Shown: in pieces, positions 52,105-63,712 of the stretch
Layout of the letters: each line of letters opens with the position of its first letter
Numbering within the stretch: position 1 is the stretch's first letter
Assembly: GCA_950022655.1 (NCBI GenBank)
Contig: OX465587.1
Coordinates: forward strand, 23,625,716 to 23,689,715
Source: Alentia gelatinosa
Lineage: Eukaryota > Annelida > Polychaeta > Phyllodocida > Polynoidae
DNA length: 64,000 nucleotides
Direction of reading: 5' to 3'
Position numbers and translations under genes: made by a program
Notes under the pieces: model-generated
What the model was told of the DNA's origin: nothing
The model's input: only the letters and a program-made list of their open reading frames with translations
Database searches by the model: none

Positions 52105-55100
52105 GTAACATTACTATATTCACACTGCATGTATACGCCATATATATATATACGGCTTGGTCTGTATTACTCCCTTGCATATATATGTACTCCCATAAAC
52201 CATTACTCAGACCTCTGTTATTATGCTTTACCCTCTCTGCTGCTTAGCGAGCCTTTGGACCAGCAGGCTGTCAAGCGGAGACACAACAAGCGAGTCAATG
52301 CAGCGATCTCTGGAATCACCAGCACAAAATGGCATGTATACATGTTAGATATTATTTCATAATAACTTCCAACCGATAATTTAGCACCTCAGAAAGAGTG
52401 ATCAGGTGAAATATGAAATATTCGCTCACACCCATGCCATTTATGGTCATCGCTGCGTTTCTCGCTTGGTGTGTCCCCGGCTTTGAAGTGTTGTGATTGT
52501 ATGGGTATGTATGAAGCTTGGCATGTGATGAAGGTGTGTATATGTCTGTTCATTTTGGAGTGTCGATACCGTGCAGGGCAGAGCTACTTTCATCAGGTAA
52601 TTGCTTACTTGTGGGCTGGTTCCCTCAGTAAAATACATATTCATTAAGAATCTACGACTTTCACTCAGACTCTCAACTGCTGTCGGTAATCTACCCCAGA
52701 ATAACATTCCTTTATAAAGTGAACCTTTTCTTAAACACTCTGTTCTGGGTTGTTTCAATTTCATTCTAATCTTCGACTGTCGTCTAGTTGGCCTGGTTTC
52801 CTATGTGTTATTTATAGTGTTATTCAGATCTTTTACCCACCAGTGGATGATTATCAAAAATTGCGCATCCTATCTATAGAATAGAGGCCTAACTTGACAT
52901 CTCTCCATTCGATCAGTAGTAGAAATATTGTCTTGTCATACTCCATACTCTAACAGTCACTCAAAGTTTTTCTTATTTACTACTATTCGTTTTTCTTGTC
53001 ATATAATACACAAAAATTACATACTCAAATTTCGGCAGGACCATTTGTTTGACTATTGACAGTGCGCAATGTTTAGTGATTCTCCATAAATCTAAATCCT
53101 CCCCATTTATATTACATAGTTCAGTGCATCCCTTCTTTGTGAATCCATAACACGTTTGATTTCGCCACATTTATGGGCAACATATGTTTCACTATTCATT
53201 CATGCATTGTGTTTAAACCTTCCTGTAACCTCTTTTTCAAAAGCTTTATTCACTCCCTTGGAAAGGATCTTCCAATGAATATAGTTAAACGGCAATAAAG
53301 CATCAGCATACATAGTAGCCATTACATGTTTCAAACAAGCCGTTTATGATTTTTTTAAACAAGGTCCAAGCCCAGAGCCATGTAGAACCCTGTGGCCTGT
53401 TGAATAATCCAGGGTGCATCGTAGGGCTCGAAGATAAGATCTAACTCAAGATGGAGGAGGTCTGGGACGATACACACCAAATATCGTATCATGAATGAGA
53501 TCCCTGGTGGACATTAAAATCACTCTTGGAAATTGTCCTAAGTGTGTCACAGAAGTCTCTTAAGGATAAGTCCCTCGAACGTAAGCCTGAGGCCCCTTAG
53601 ACGTGGGACAATTTTTACAGTATATCCTAGATAATCAATGGACCACATGTCCTAGGAAGTGTTGAATAAACCTACGATTATCCAGTTCCTCCAGTTCCTC
53701 CAGAGCCTCTTTCCTTCCTTTAAATGATGCACATTCCTTTCTCTTCCACCATTTTCTTTAAAAAAACCACTAAATATAATTAAAATCAGAACTTATCATA
53801 CTGTATTCTAAAAACAAGCTAAATGCACGACAGCTCTATAGGTGTCCTTGGTGTAGGAGCATTTTAGATGACTTCGGACAATTTGGAGGACAAAGGAGAG
53901 TTGTACGATAAATGTATACAACAACATTTCAAAGGCTGCATGAGATCGTATCCTTGAACTCTCCTAGCTCTAAGACCAAAAAGCTTATACAACGACATTG
54001 GCCCTAGGACGATCAGATGACAATTTCTATGATTTACCCTGGGTTATCAAACGGCCCACTGCACTGCACATCTAGATATTCTGTTGTTTCATTATTTGTA
54101 ACAAGGCACTGTTTTCTACCTTCAAGTTGAAGGTATTGATGTGATCTCAAGGAGGATATTTTTTTGCAAGATATGGCTGCTGGAGAAAAGTAGAGTGTTG
54201 CATTGTCGAGTATCAGCTGTCCTTTTGATAAATGCCTCAGTTTTACATAGAGAAAGATTTGTATTGACTTTGGCTGCCGATGTGCTATCATACAACCAAT
54301 TGCGGTATTCATATGTTATCTGAACCATATGCGAGGTATGACTGAGGCGATACATGTTTAACCCACTTAATTTGAGCTGGCATTCTATAGGATACGATGC
54401 AATCGTATTTCTTCATCAAAATGATCTAGAAAAGTATTATGTACGTATAACGCTCCTACACCCAATCCTATGATGCTTTCAGAATATGTCGCTATGCAAT
54501 TGTTTGACTGAAGGCGTTGCGTAACCAAGCAGATAAGGTACACTGTAAAAAGGTCTATTCCAAGTTGTTTAAATTTCCAGCGTTAAAATGTAGAGATAAA
54601 ATAGTACCAACCATATATGACATACATGATATTTAGTCAGTCAACCCAACTATTATATCAATTTTCAGCAGATCTGATGTGTGAAAAACACGCTATTCTT
54701 TATTCAAGAAATGGCCATCCAGAGTAGAAGTGGACAACCAGTAGATGAGAAGATAAATGTGATATTTTCGATTAATAAGAATAACATAATAGGTAAGTAG
54801 AGAATTGATGATACAAGGTGAGGCAAACATCAGTGAGTTTCATGATTGTAGGTTTATTTACCAACAGATACAAATGTAACCAGAATTAATGAAACCATGA
54901 TAAAGGTTACCCTTCGAGTTGCCCACTTGTGATGCTGAAATACATCTAAAGAATGTATGCAATTTATGACATTCTAAAAAAATGTTCGATTCACAATCAA
55001 TATTGATATCTGATCTGTATCTCTCTTTCAATGTTTCATGGACAGTAGGCGATGTTAAAGTGAACTTTGTATTGATTAAAGTTTATAACTGCTGTTACAA

Positions 55101-58100
55101 GAGGAGGAGCAATTGTTCCATTATGTGTACATGCGTTCACTGTAGGAGTACGTGCAGTTCTGGACTCTTTGTGGGCAAACACCAATCGCAGTCTTCGAGT
55201 ATTTGTGATTCGCACTGACATACGTTATAAAAACTCTTCAAGAAACTGTTCCTTATTCATAAAAGGAGGAAAGAACAGAGATGTGAGTATCCTATATCAT
55301 TTGACAACAGATAAGAGGTATTCAACAATTCTAGTATCATGCGATAAAGATGTGATGTAAGATCATAGTGGTATCAGTGGAAACGTGACGAGGCTTCTTT
55401 CTGGATTGCTCTTGTTATATATATGATAAGAATATCAATCAGATATCGGATATTAATGAAGCCCCCCATACTGATCGGTGGCGAAATACTCCTCGCTATC
55501 GCTCTGAGTTTTACTACGTGTCAACTACGCGGAGAATACGGCCACTCAGATCGAAATCATGGTAATATTGTGTATGTATACAGATACCAAATATAAAAGG
55601 TTTTCACAGTCCACCTACAACCACACCCACCTGCCTGCTCAAGCGCCACCTGACTGTCCAGCAGCCCAGCTCCCGCCACCCTGTATCCCCATCTGGCGCC
55701 GGTGCTGCCAGCAGTGCCCCCCTCTTCAATTTCCTGACCACTTGTCTGAGCTCTAGTATTGGTAAAGGTTGTGGTGGCATCAGCGTCTCCCTACACTCCT
55801 GATGCCTGCACCAAAACTAAAGTCCTTGCTCCGGATTCTGATACAAACTCAGACCCTGACCCCGATCTGACCGTAGGCATGTGCCTGACCCAATGTCTAT
55901 AAATGCAGTCTCCTAAAGCCTTATAAAGAGACATATCCAGAACCATTCAGAATAATGGTGTTTTGACAGTCAAATCTATTAAAAAAACATAAGAAAATAC
56001 AGAAGAAGGCTGGGTTTGTTATATGTGATCAATTTTAGAAAGATTTAGAAAGATTTTATAATAGAAATGGATAAAATAACATTGGACTTTTCATAGACCA
56101 CAGACTTTGATGAATAATGAGAAGTGGATAAAAGGCGACAGTGGTGTCTTCTAAGTGCAGAAATCGGAATGATTGGACAGTGGTGTAAAAATGCATGAAT
56201 ATTACTCAAACTGGCCTAGCATGGGATACCTCAAAAATCAGGTGTATATATAATGCCAAATAGGACCAACTTATTTACGCCTGAGGAGACTTGTATACGC
56301 AGATTGTAAACATATGTAAACTGAGAATTTCATGCTGTGATTAGTATAACCCAGGGGTGGTGTGTATTTACACTGGCATAGGTATGCACAATAACAATGA
56401 ACTCCTGCTATAGTAGAATACGGAGAAACAACACAAGGACGATACTCTATACATTATGAAATTAGAATCTGAGCAAAGACAAAAAGAGATTTTCTGAATT
56501 TTCTCAGCATGCAATGTAAGAAGTTTCAAGTCACCATGACAATAAACTTTTACTGATTTCAGGTTAGGCTTATTTTTGTAAATGCTTCCAAGTATATAGA
56601 ACCAGTGATGAAACAACACATGCGAAGAAGCGGCAGGCGGAGAGGTCGATACACTGCACAGGATAGTAACTACCTCCGGATTTACCTACACAAGTGTGTA
56701 TGGCTTCTTTAATAATGATCTTACAACTAAACCAACCATTACACCGTTACCTTGTTTTAATTACGTAGGTATGAATGCCATCCATCACAGGAGTATCACA
56801 CAGTTAGATAGACATCTGAGTCTGATGATCATATCACGTAGATTGTTTGCAACATGTGTATTATAAGTCAGAGGCTACTCTATGTAAATGTGTGATTCAT
56901 CAATGGGCCTTGACTGACCATTGTTCCTTTAAATAAAAGTCTGAATGAGTACCAACCATACAGTGGGTTACTGAGCGGCCTCTAGGCTGATCCTTTAGCA
57001 GACAGGTTTGCGTCTTACGTTATCTTGTAGTTTGGGGTTGCTGCAGAGACTATTGCCACTTAGTGATTGACCCCTGAGAATATTTTCAACAGCTCTGCTT
57101 TGCCAGGGATCATCGAAGGAGTCCACTTTATTATAATCTATGCACAATTCTACTCACAATAAATAATGAAGCGCAAAATCACGTTAATTTAATTATATGA
57201 CTTAATGGTAAATGGAGTGTTGCCCTCATATCTCTCTATTCCTATCTCACGATTGAAAAAAGGATCTTTCCACAACTGAAGCGTGCCATCTACCTTGATG
57301 CTGATTTGATAGTTCTTGGCGATATAGGAGAACTCTGGGATCTATCTGCAGAACACAGGACAACTATATCTGCTGTCATCCAAGGGTGAGATTATTTTAT
57401 ATTTAGTGAAAGGGAATGCTACCTGCACTGCGCAAAAACCACCAGTTTATTCATATATACACCATCACTTAAGTGCATGTATTAGTGGTATATTGACACG
57501 TTTCCTCTTCTGTTCGTCTGCGTAATGGCTGTATTTACCGCAAAGCGTATATGAAGAGAAATATCGTGTTCAGGACATGTATACGTGGGTCGTATACATT
57601 TTACACGTCTATAGATGAGGCGTCTACACAACGGAAAATAGGACTACCTTGTATATGCAAAATCATACCTATATACGTCGGGTGTATACATATATAAACT
57701 GGTGGTTTTCGGACAGTGCTGATTTTAGATTTAAGGCTGGTCAACCATTACCGGTCCTTCCGGACTTTCTTAAGGTTCAACTTCTTTCACTGGTTTCACA
57801 CCACAGAGGTGGTGATGGAATATAAAAGATGAATTTAGGTAGAAATCTCATCCCTACAAATTCACCAAGGTGAGAGATTCTTTAGTTCTCGCACAATGTA
57901 GATATGGACAGGCAGGCTTTTGAAAGCAGTAAGGCTACCGCTGTTGGGGATGAAGGAGAAATGTGGCTGCAGTTGGTTTCGAACCCACAACCTTGGAATT
58001 ACGGTTTCCTTAACCACTAAATTATCACCCCAGCCCCGAACTTTTAAGTAATTGAAGCATGTTTTTCTTGTATTTTATATATACGCGCAGGGGTAATGGG

Positions 58101-61100
58101 GTAACGTTGTGATGCAAAATGGAGTCTTCAGTATGGGAACAGTATGTGAAGTGATGTTGTAAATCATATATGATAGTTTGTTATCCTGTTTCTGTACACA
58201 TTTTTAAAACTTTAGACGGTAGTCTTCATTTCACATTTCCTTTCTGTATGATGCCCACATTCACATAGAGATAATTAATGTCGATCAGAAGATCTAAGAA
58301 AACATGGACACCAGAAGCAAAATATGTTTTTGTCATGATTGAGATTTGCTGCCCTGTCAACCTTGTATTTTTTATATTTCTTTTTGATGTGTTTATTCAA
58401 TTTCTCCCTTGGAGGGGAGTTCTTCCAATGGTACATGATTCGTTCCTAACTTTGCATATATGAGGATGGATATGTTGAAGATCACTTGTAAAGGTGAAGA
58501 CGTCAATAAACACAAAACCTAAACAGAAACAATCAACTTTTTGTTTGAATGCTACTGGCACATAGATGTTTCACACCATATCTTGGGATAACTTAAGATT
58601 TATTGTAAAATATCATATTTAGACAGTATAGTGACTAGTTGTTTAGATTAACATGTTTATTCCCTTTTTGCAGGGGGCGCATGACACTTGATCAAGACTG
58701 GAGAAGAAGGTGTTTACATCAATCAGAGAAATATAGCCGATAGTCGCTATCATGGTTGAAACAGGTTATATCAATCATTTAATATATGAAAAAAGATGAT
58801 TGAGGCAGCCACAATCATTATATCACTAATCATAATGATAGTCATAAGTCACAATGATAGTCATAATAATGATAATTTATCGCGCATTGTGTTCTATGAG
58901 ACTGCACACAAGATCATTAGAACAGATTAGGACAACTCGGGATGACTTAAAACAAAGGTCTGATATGCAAATGTTGGAGACAGATTTGACACAAAATTAA
59001 GATTTACAGATCCCTTTTGAAAAGGATATGTGATTTTACATTGGGTTAAGATAATCATATGGACAATGATTACAGCCATCAGTGAGGAAATAAAAGTAGG
59101 GGTCACGGAGTGCCAGTCCCTGTTATGTGGTGATCCAGGTGAGCCTGTGCGTGAAAGTGTCATAGGTTTGCACATATTTGTATATAAGGCCAGGTCAGCA
59201 ACAAGTAGACAGGTCACTTGTGTTCTTTCTGTGAAGAAGGAACTGCTTGAAATATCACGTGTGATGCGATCTTCTGTGGCCTCTCATTGGCTGACTTCAG
59301 GCTATCTAACTTTGGTTAACTGTGTCATACCCCCCATGTTATTGTAAGCAGACCAAGAACCACCAGACAGGGTTTATTTCTACATGAAACTTCCTCTAGC
59401 AGAAGAATGGCTGCCGTATATCCCTTAGTAAAAACTGGGAGGATAATGAAGAGGTCACAGGTGTCAAGTGGTGGTTTGTTCCTTCTACACAAGAGGATGT
59501 GGTGTGCTAGTCCCTGTTGTGTGGTGTTCTGGGTGAGACGGTGCATGGAAATTCCACGGGTTCGAATGAATCATGCAAACCCATCTTGTATATAAGGCCG
59601 AGTCTGCAACAGGTAGGCAGGCTACTTGTTGTGTTCTTTTCATGAGGAAGGAACTGCTTGGAATCTCACATATTATGTGATCTTCTGTACCCTCTTAGTA
59701 GTGGAGTTCAGGCTATTTAGCTTCTGCTAACTGCGTCCAACTCCCCAGCATGACTACCTAACATCTGGTGCCAGGGGATGTAGGTCTGGTATTGAGCTTC
59801 TGCTCTACTGTGTTAGATTCATTGTACAATAGGAACTGGGAATCAACTTGTTTTATTGAAGTTTCTCTTGTCTGTTTTTCTGTGATTATGGGTTAATAGA
59901 TGACCTGGCTTTCATTCAAGAACAAACTAAATAGACTGTAGTTTATCACATCCACAGGATGGCATATTGATCCCTTGGAACACTTGATCGGTTCATCTGA
60001 ACATCAATCCTGCGACTGCAACACATGCATCAAATGTTAGAGACGGTCACAACTTACTGAGTTTGAAGAGCCTGTTGTGCAACAATTCTTTTACTTGTTT
60101 AATGTTTTGAATCCAATCAAATCATCAGCGTATTGTATAAACTGAGGTTTTATTTATGTAAGACAACAAATCATTTATGATGAGCATGAAGTGTAACGCT
60201 CCAAGGAACAAGCCTTAGGATGCACCAAAATTTATGCCAATTTCTTCTATTTAGCTGTTAACCTTCAGTTTCTGTCCCCTGTCATTTAAATAGGAATCTA
60301 GCCATGATACTAGGTTCTAAGGAATTTCTAGCTCGTGAGACAATTTTAAGAGTATTAAAGTATGGGAAATGCTGTCGAAAGCTTTACGAAAATCTATAAA
60401 ACATGAAGTTTGAGAATCACCCGATTGAATGAAATACCAGAAATATCTTTTAAATGACCTATCGAAGTTTCTCTTGTCTGTTTTTCTGTGATTATGGGTT
60501 AACAGATGACCTGACTTTCATTCAAGAACAAACTAAATAGACTGTAGTTTATCACATCTAAATAGACTGTAGTTTATCACATCCACGTGAACCCTTGGAA
60601 CACTCGATCAGTTCATCTGAACATCAACCCTGCGACTGCAACACATGCATCAAATGTTAGAGACGGTCGCAACTTACTGAGTTTGAAGAGCCTGTTGTGC
60701 AACAATTCTTTTACTTGTTTAATGTTTTGAATCCAATCTAAATCATCAGCGTATTGTATAAAATGAGGTTTTATTTATGTAAGACAACAAATCATTTATG
60801 ATGAGCATGAAGTGTAACGCTCCAAGGAACAAGCCTTAGGATGCACCAAAATTTATGCCAATTTCTTCTATTTAGCTGTTAACCTTCAGTTTCTGTCCCC
60901 TGTCATTTAAATAGGAATCTAGCCATGATACTAGGTTCTAAGGAATTTCTAGCTCGTGAGACAATTTTAAGAGTATTAAAGTATGGGAAATGCTGTCGAA
61001 AGCTTTACGAAAATCTATAAAACATGAAGTTTGAGAATCATCCGATTGAATGAAATACCAGAAATATCTTTTATAATGACCTATCGAAGTTTCTCTTGTC

Positions 61101-63712
61101 TGTTTTTCTGTGATTATGGGTTAACAGATGACCTGACTTTCATTCAAGAACAAACTAAATAGACTGTAGTTTATCACATCTAAATAGACTGTAGTTTATC
61201 ACATCCACGTGAACCCTTGGAACACTCGATCAGTTCATCTGAACATCAACCCTGCGACTGCAACACATGCATCAAATGTTAGAAACGGTCGCAACTTACT
61301 GAGTTTGAAGAGCCTGTTGTGCAACAATTCTTTTACTTGTTTAATGTTTTGAATCCAATCTAAATCATCAGCGTATTGTAGAAACTGAGGTTTTATTTAT
61401 GTAAGACAACAAATCATTTATGATGAGCATGAAGTGTAACGCTCCAAGGAACAAGCCTTAGGATGCACAAAATTTATGCCAATTTCTTCTATTTAACTGT
61501 TACCCTTCAGTTTCTGTCCCCTGTCATTTAAATAGGAATCTAGCCATGATACTAGGTTCTAAGGAATTACTAGCTCGTGTGACAGTTTTAAGAGTAATAA
61601 GGTATGGGAAACGCTGTCGAAAACTTTACGAAAATCTATAAAACATGAATGTGGCGCACCATACAGAGAACCATCTGATTGAATGAAATACCAGAAATAT
61701 CTTTTAAAATGACCTATATTAACTTCTGCTGTGCATATATATATATATATATACATATTTCACTCTGTAGATGTGTAGATCCTTCATCGCATCCCAATAC
61801 TTCTTATATTGGCTTATGTCTGTATGACGTCTGACAGGTTTCCCGAACAAATGCATTCCAAATGTGACGCCTTCAATGCTGGGGTCGTTGTCCTTAACTT
61901 TGAGAGGTTTAGAGCTCGAGAGACGATCATAATGAGAAGAATGCACTCCTGGGCTAGAGGGGTAAGATCAAGTCACCTGTCATTCCATAAATTTCTACTC
62001 CTCGGTTCCAACTCATGTTGTAAATTTGTGATTTAACCTCTGTTTCTAATTTTAATCTATTATGACGATTCAAATTGCAAATTGTTAGATTGAGCAACCG
62101 ACGTTTCAGCCACTAGCATCATATTCATATTTCAAGAGTAGGTGACCCTGTAAGGTGTATAGAGGTCACACATGCCTGCCCTTACTGAATACGCCTGTGC
62201 TCCAACTGTGCGTAGTACCGTCCTCTGAGTTCTGTATGCACTCTGTCATCATTTATCTACACATTTTCCGGGAACTACAAAAATATCAGGATTGAAATAG
62301 GAACTTCACCAACCCCTTCTTTTGCATAGATTATGATCTTTTTATATGCAGAGCATAAAAGAGGCCTTATTCAATATTTGCATAATCCTGTATTCAGAGC
62401 GACTGACAGCGAATTTCTCAAAGTAACAAGAAGGGTCGCCTATATCAGTTCGCACTTCGAGCGGCCAAGTTTGAGCTCGGTATGGTGATTATCCAATGAA
62501 AATAGGTCTAACAATCTGGTACCTTTTTCGAAAATCCAGAAATAGTTTTGAAATCTCTACTCATCATCTAGTCGCCTTAATCAGATATATGCCGGTTGTA
62601 GATTTAGGGCATAGATTTTGAATAAAGGAGTGCATGTGTAACATAAAGCAAAGTCGATCTTTCAATATATTGATCTATACACCTTGATATATATGATTAA
62701 ATTTTATTCATATATGATGGGTGATCTGCTCATACCAACCGTTTGTCCTCACGCGACCTTTTTTACTTATCTTTATGGCGAGCAAACTATGATGGAGGAA
62801 AGGCGCCAATGCTGATAAATTGGGCTGATTACACAGCAACCTGTGTTGGAACTGATCTAAGACCATTATGTCAACTTACTGTCCGTGTCCCCATACAATA
62901 TTGTAATATTTATTATATGTGTGTGCTGTAAGCAATGTGTATAATTTAATCGTCTCGTCGTGACGTGTTTTTTTTTAATGAGCTTAGGTTCCTTTATTAA
63001 GGCATATAGAAAATTACATATCTTCTTTCAGTATCATGAGTTTTTTTTTATCTCAGTTGTAACCCAAAACATCATTATCAATAATGTTCTTATAAAGTAC
63101 TTAAACTAGCTTCAGCTTGGCTAACGATTCTTGTAATCAGGGGAATATCTACATCACACATCTCAACCATTAATCAAAATATACATATTATGTTATACAA
63201 AATATCATATTATGTTATATTCTGATTTCAGAATATTCGCAAGAACTGGTCGATCTTAGATACCCAACCACTAATGGTCGTTGGTTTTTGCAACGATATC
63301 ACTGGTGTTCCAAGGCCATGGAATATCTATTCCAGTCAATACGATTCTGCCTTTGAAAAGTTCGGCAAGGCTGAAATTCTACATTATTGCGGATCTGGTG
63401 CGTATGACTTATATCTCACACTTTAATCCCTATAGATCCCTTTCGAAATCACCTGATAACAAAGAAACATTTATTTCTTCTAAATCTCCTAAGAACATCG
63501 AGTGCTTTCTGGCCTACATAAATTAAGGTCAAGTACCATCATTGGATTTACATCTCGAAGGCATCAGTATTCTGACAGAGCTCTGACCTCCTGTCGTTTC
63601 AGCAAAGCCATGGGGAACACGTGGCTCGAAATTCAAGAATATCTGGTGGAGGTATGGAACACTAGGTCAAGAAAGAAAAGCATTGTTAGAGCATCATATG
63701 GTAAAGTGTTAA
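51972..63712 (+). CDS. GT8 family glycosyltransferase, gene 2 (seven-exon model, about 307 aa)
   Basis: The proposed exons are 51972-52104, 55046-55282, 56662-56693, 57263-57385, 61838-61961, 63232-63397 and 63603-63712. The last four are well supported. They carry IYLDADLIVLGDIGELW (DxD metal site), CDAFNAGVVVLNFERF, WNIYSS and HYCGSAKPW. The last is the canonical GT8 HxxGxxKPW motif. All splice phases agree. The first exon gives a type II membrane anchor, so a Golgi enzyme is expected. GT8 enzymes retain anomeric configuration and use UDP-sugars; the donor is not readable here. Exon 2 needs a one-base correction to stay in frame (see its entry). The stretch between exons 2 and 4 is shorter than usual, so an exon may be missing. 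Paralogue of gene 1 at 2229-4890. Confidence 0.75.
52105..55045 (+). other. Putative intron 1 of GT8 gene 2
   Basis: 2.9 kb of AT-rich DNA. A segment at about 52239-52330 follows a good acceptor (ctctctgctgcttag) and stays open in two frames, so an additional stem exon is possible. Nothing else was recognised. Confidence 0.35.
55046..55282 (+). CDS. GT8 gene 2, exon 2 (start of GT-A fold), apparent frameshift
   Basis: Between a catggacag acceptor and a perfect gtgagt donor, the first codons read DVKVNFVLI. The rest reads, one frame over, TRGGAIVPLCVHAFTVGVRA, then LDSLWANTNRSLRVFVIRTD. This is the first strand and helix of a GT8 fold. The change lies at about 55073-55085 and equals one extra base. 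It may be a sequencing error, a mutation that kills the gene, or a sign that the exon starts later. Confidence 0.6.
55423..55561 (+). other. Orphan first-exon-like segment with membrane anchor
   Basis: ATG at 55423, a basic leader (MIRISIRYRILMK), hydrophobic ILIGGEILLAIALSFTTC and a G|gtaata donor in phase 1, the same phase as exon 51972-52104. It lies downstream of exon 2 of GT8 gene 2 and so cannot be its first exon in the same transcript. It may be a leftover from gene duplication, an alternative gene start, or chance. Confidence 0.3.
56662..56693 (+). CDS. GT8 gene 2, micro-exon 3 (32 nt)
   Basis: Acceptor cactgcacag and donor gtgtgt bound 32 bases reading DSNYLRIYLH plus two bases. This matches the conserved N-Y-x-R-x-Y-L segment that precedes the DxD strand in GT8 proteins, and the phase agrees with both neighbours. 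Confidence 0.55.
57263..57385 (+). CDS. GT8 gene 2, exon 4 (DxD exon)
   Basis: Reads IFPQLKRAIYLDADLIVLGD and continues IGELWDLSAEHRTTISAVIQ. DAD is the Mn2+ site. It is one codon shorter than the matching gene 1 exon (2229-2354) and has the same phases. Donor gg|gtgaga. Confidence 0.88.
57738..58033 (-). mobile_element. tRNA-derived SINE
   Basis: On the minus strand the tRNA-like head has an A box within tgataatttagtggttaagg (58008-58027) and a B box gggttcgaaacc (57975-57986). The body matches the fragment at 1285-1530. The insertion lies in an intron of GT8 gene 2, opposite to its direction. Confidence 0.75.
59108..59750 (+). repeat. Diverged direct duplication carrying TATA-like boxes
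   Basis: Copies at about 59108-59340 and 59503-59750 share agtccctgtt-tgtggtg, gtatataaggcc, cagcaaca-gtaggcagg, acttgtgttctttt-like words, gaaggaactgcttg and tgtgatcttctgt. Each copy holds tatataaggcc 70-90 bp from its start. They could be two solo LTRs or promoter-bearing repeats. Confidence 0.65.
59858..61720 (-). mobile_element. Threefold tandem copy of a degenerate LINE RT fragment
   Basis: Three head-to-tail copies begin at about 59858, 60464 and 61086, with periods of about 606 and 622 bp. Copies 2 and 3 share a short internal duplication (aaatagactgtagtttatcacatc twice). On the minus strand they contain reverse-transcriptase words: CFIDFRKVFDSVSHTLLLLKL (split) near 61580-61650, a GxLFLGALHFMLIINDLLSYI region, and QYADDL, read in shifted frames. 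The frames are broken, so the fragment is dead. Confidence 0.85.
61838..61961 (+). CDS. GT8 gene 2, exon 5
   Basis: 124 nt, the same length and phases as the gene 1 exon at 4767-4890. Reads CDAFNAGVVVLNFERFRARE up to HSWARG, then donor gtaaga. It lies about 100 bp after the LINE fragment array. Confidence 0.88.
61962..63231 (+). other. Intron 5 of GT8 gene 2
   Basis: 1.27 kb of AT-rich intron. No exon was recognised; a short frame at 62743-62931 was not accepted. Confidence 0.5.
63232..63397 (+). CDS. GT8 gene 2, exon 6
   Basis: After ctgatttcag the exon reads NIRKNWSILDTQPLMVVGF, then PRPWNIYSSQYD and AEILHYCGS, ending at G|gtgcgt. HYCG begins the HxxGxxKPW motif that continues in the next exon. 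Confidence 0.88.
63603..63712 (+). CDS. GT8 gene 2, terminal exon
   Basis: After cgtttcag it completes HYCGSAKPWG and reads GSKFKNIWWRYGTLGQERKA to a TAA at 63710-63712. The last codons and stop lie in the first, partial unit of the tandem array that fills the rest of the window. Confidence 0.88.
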
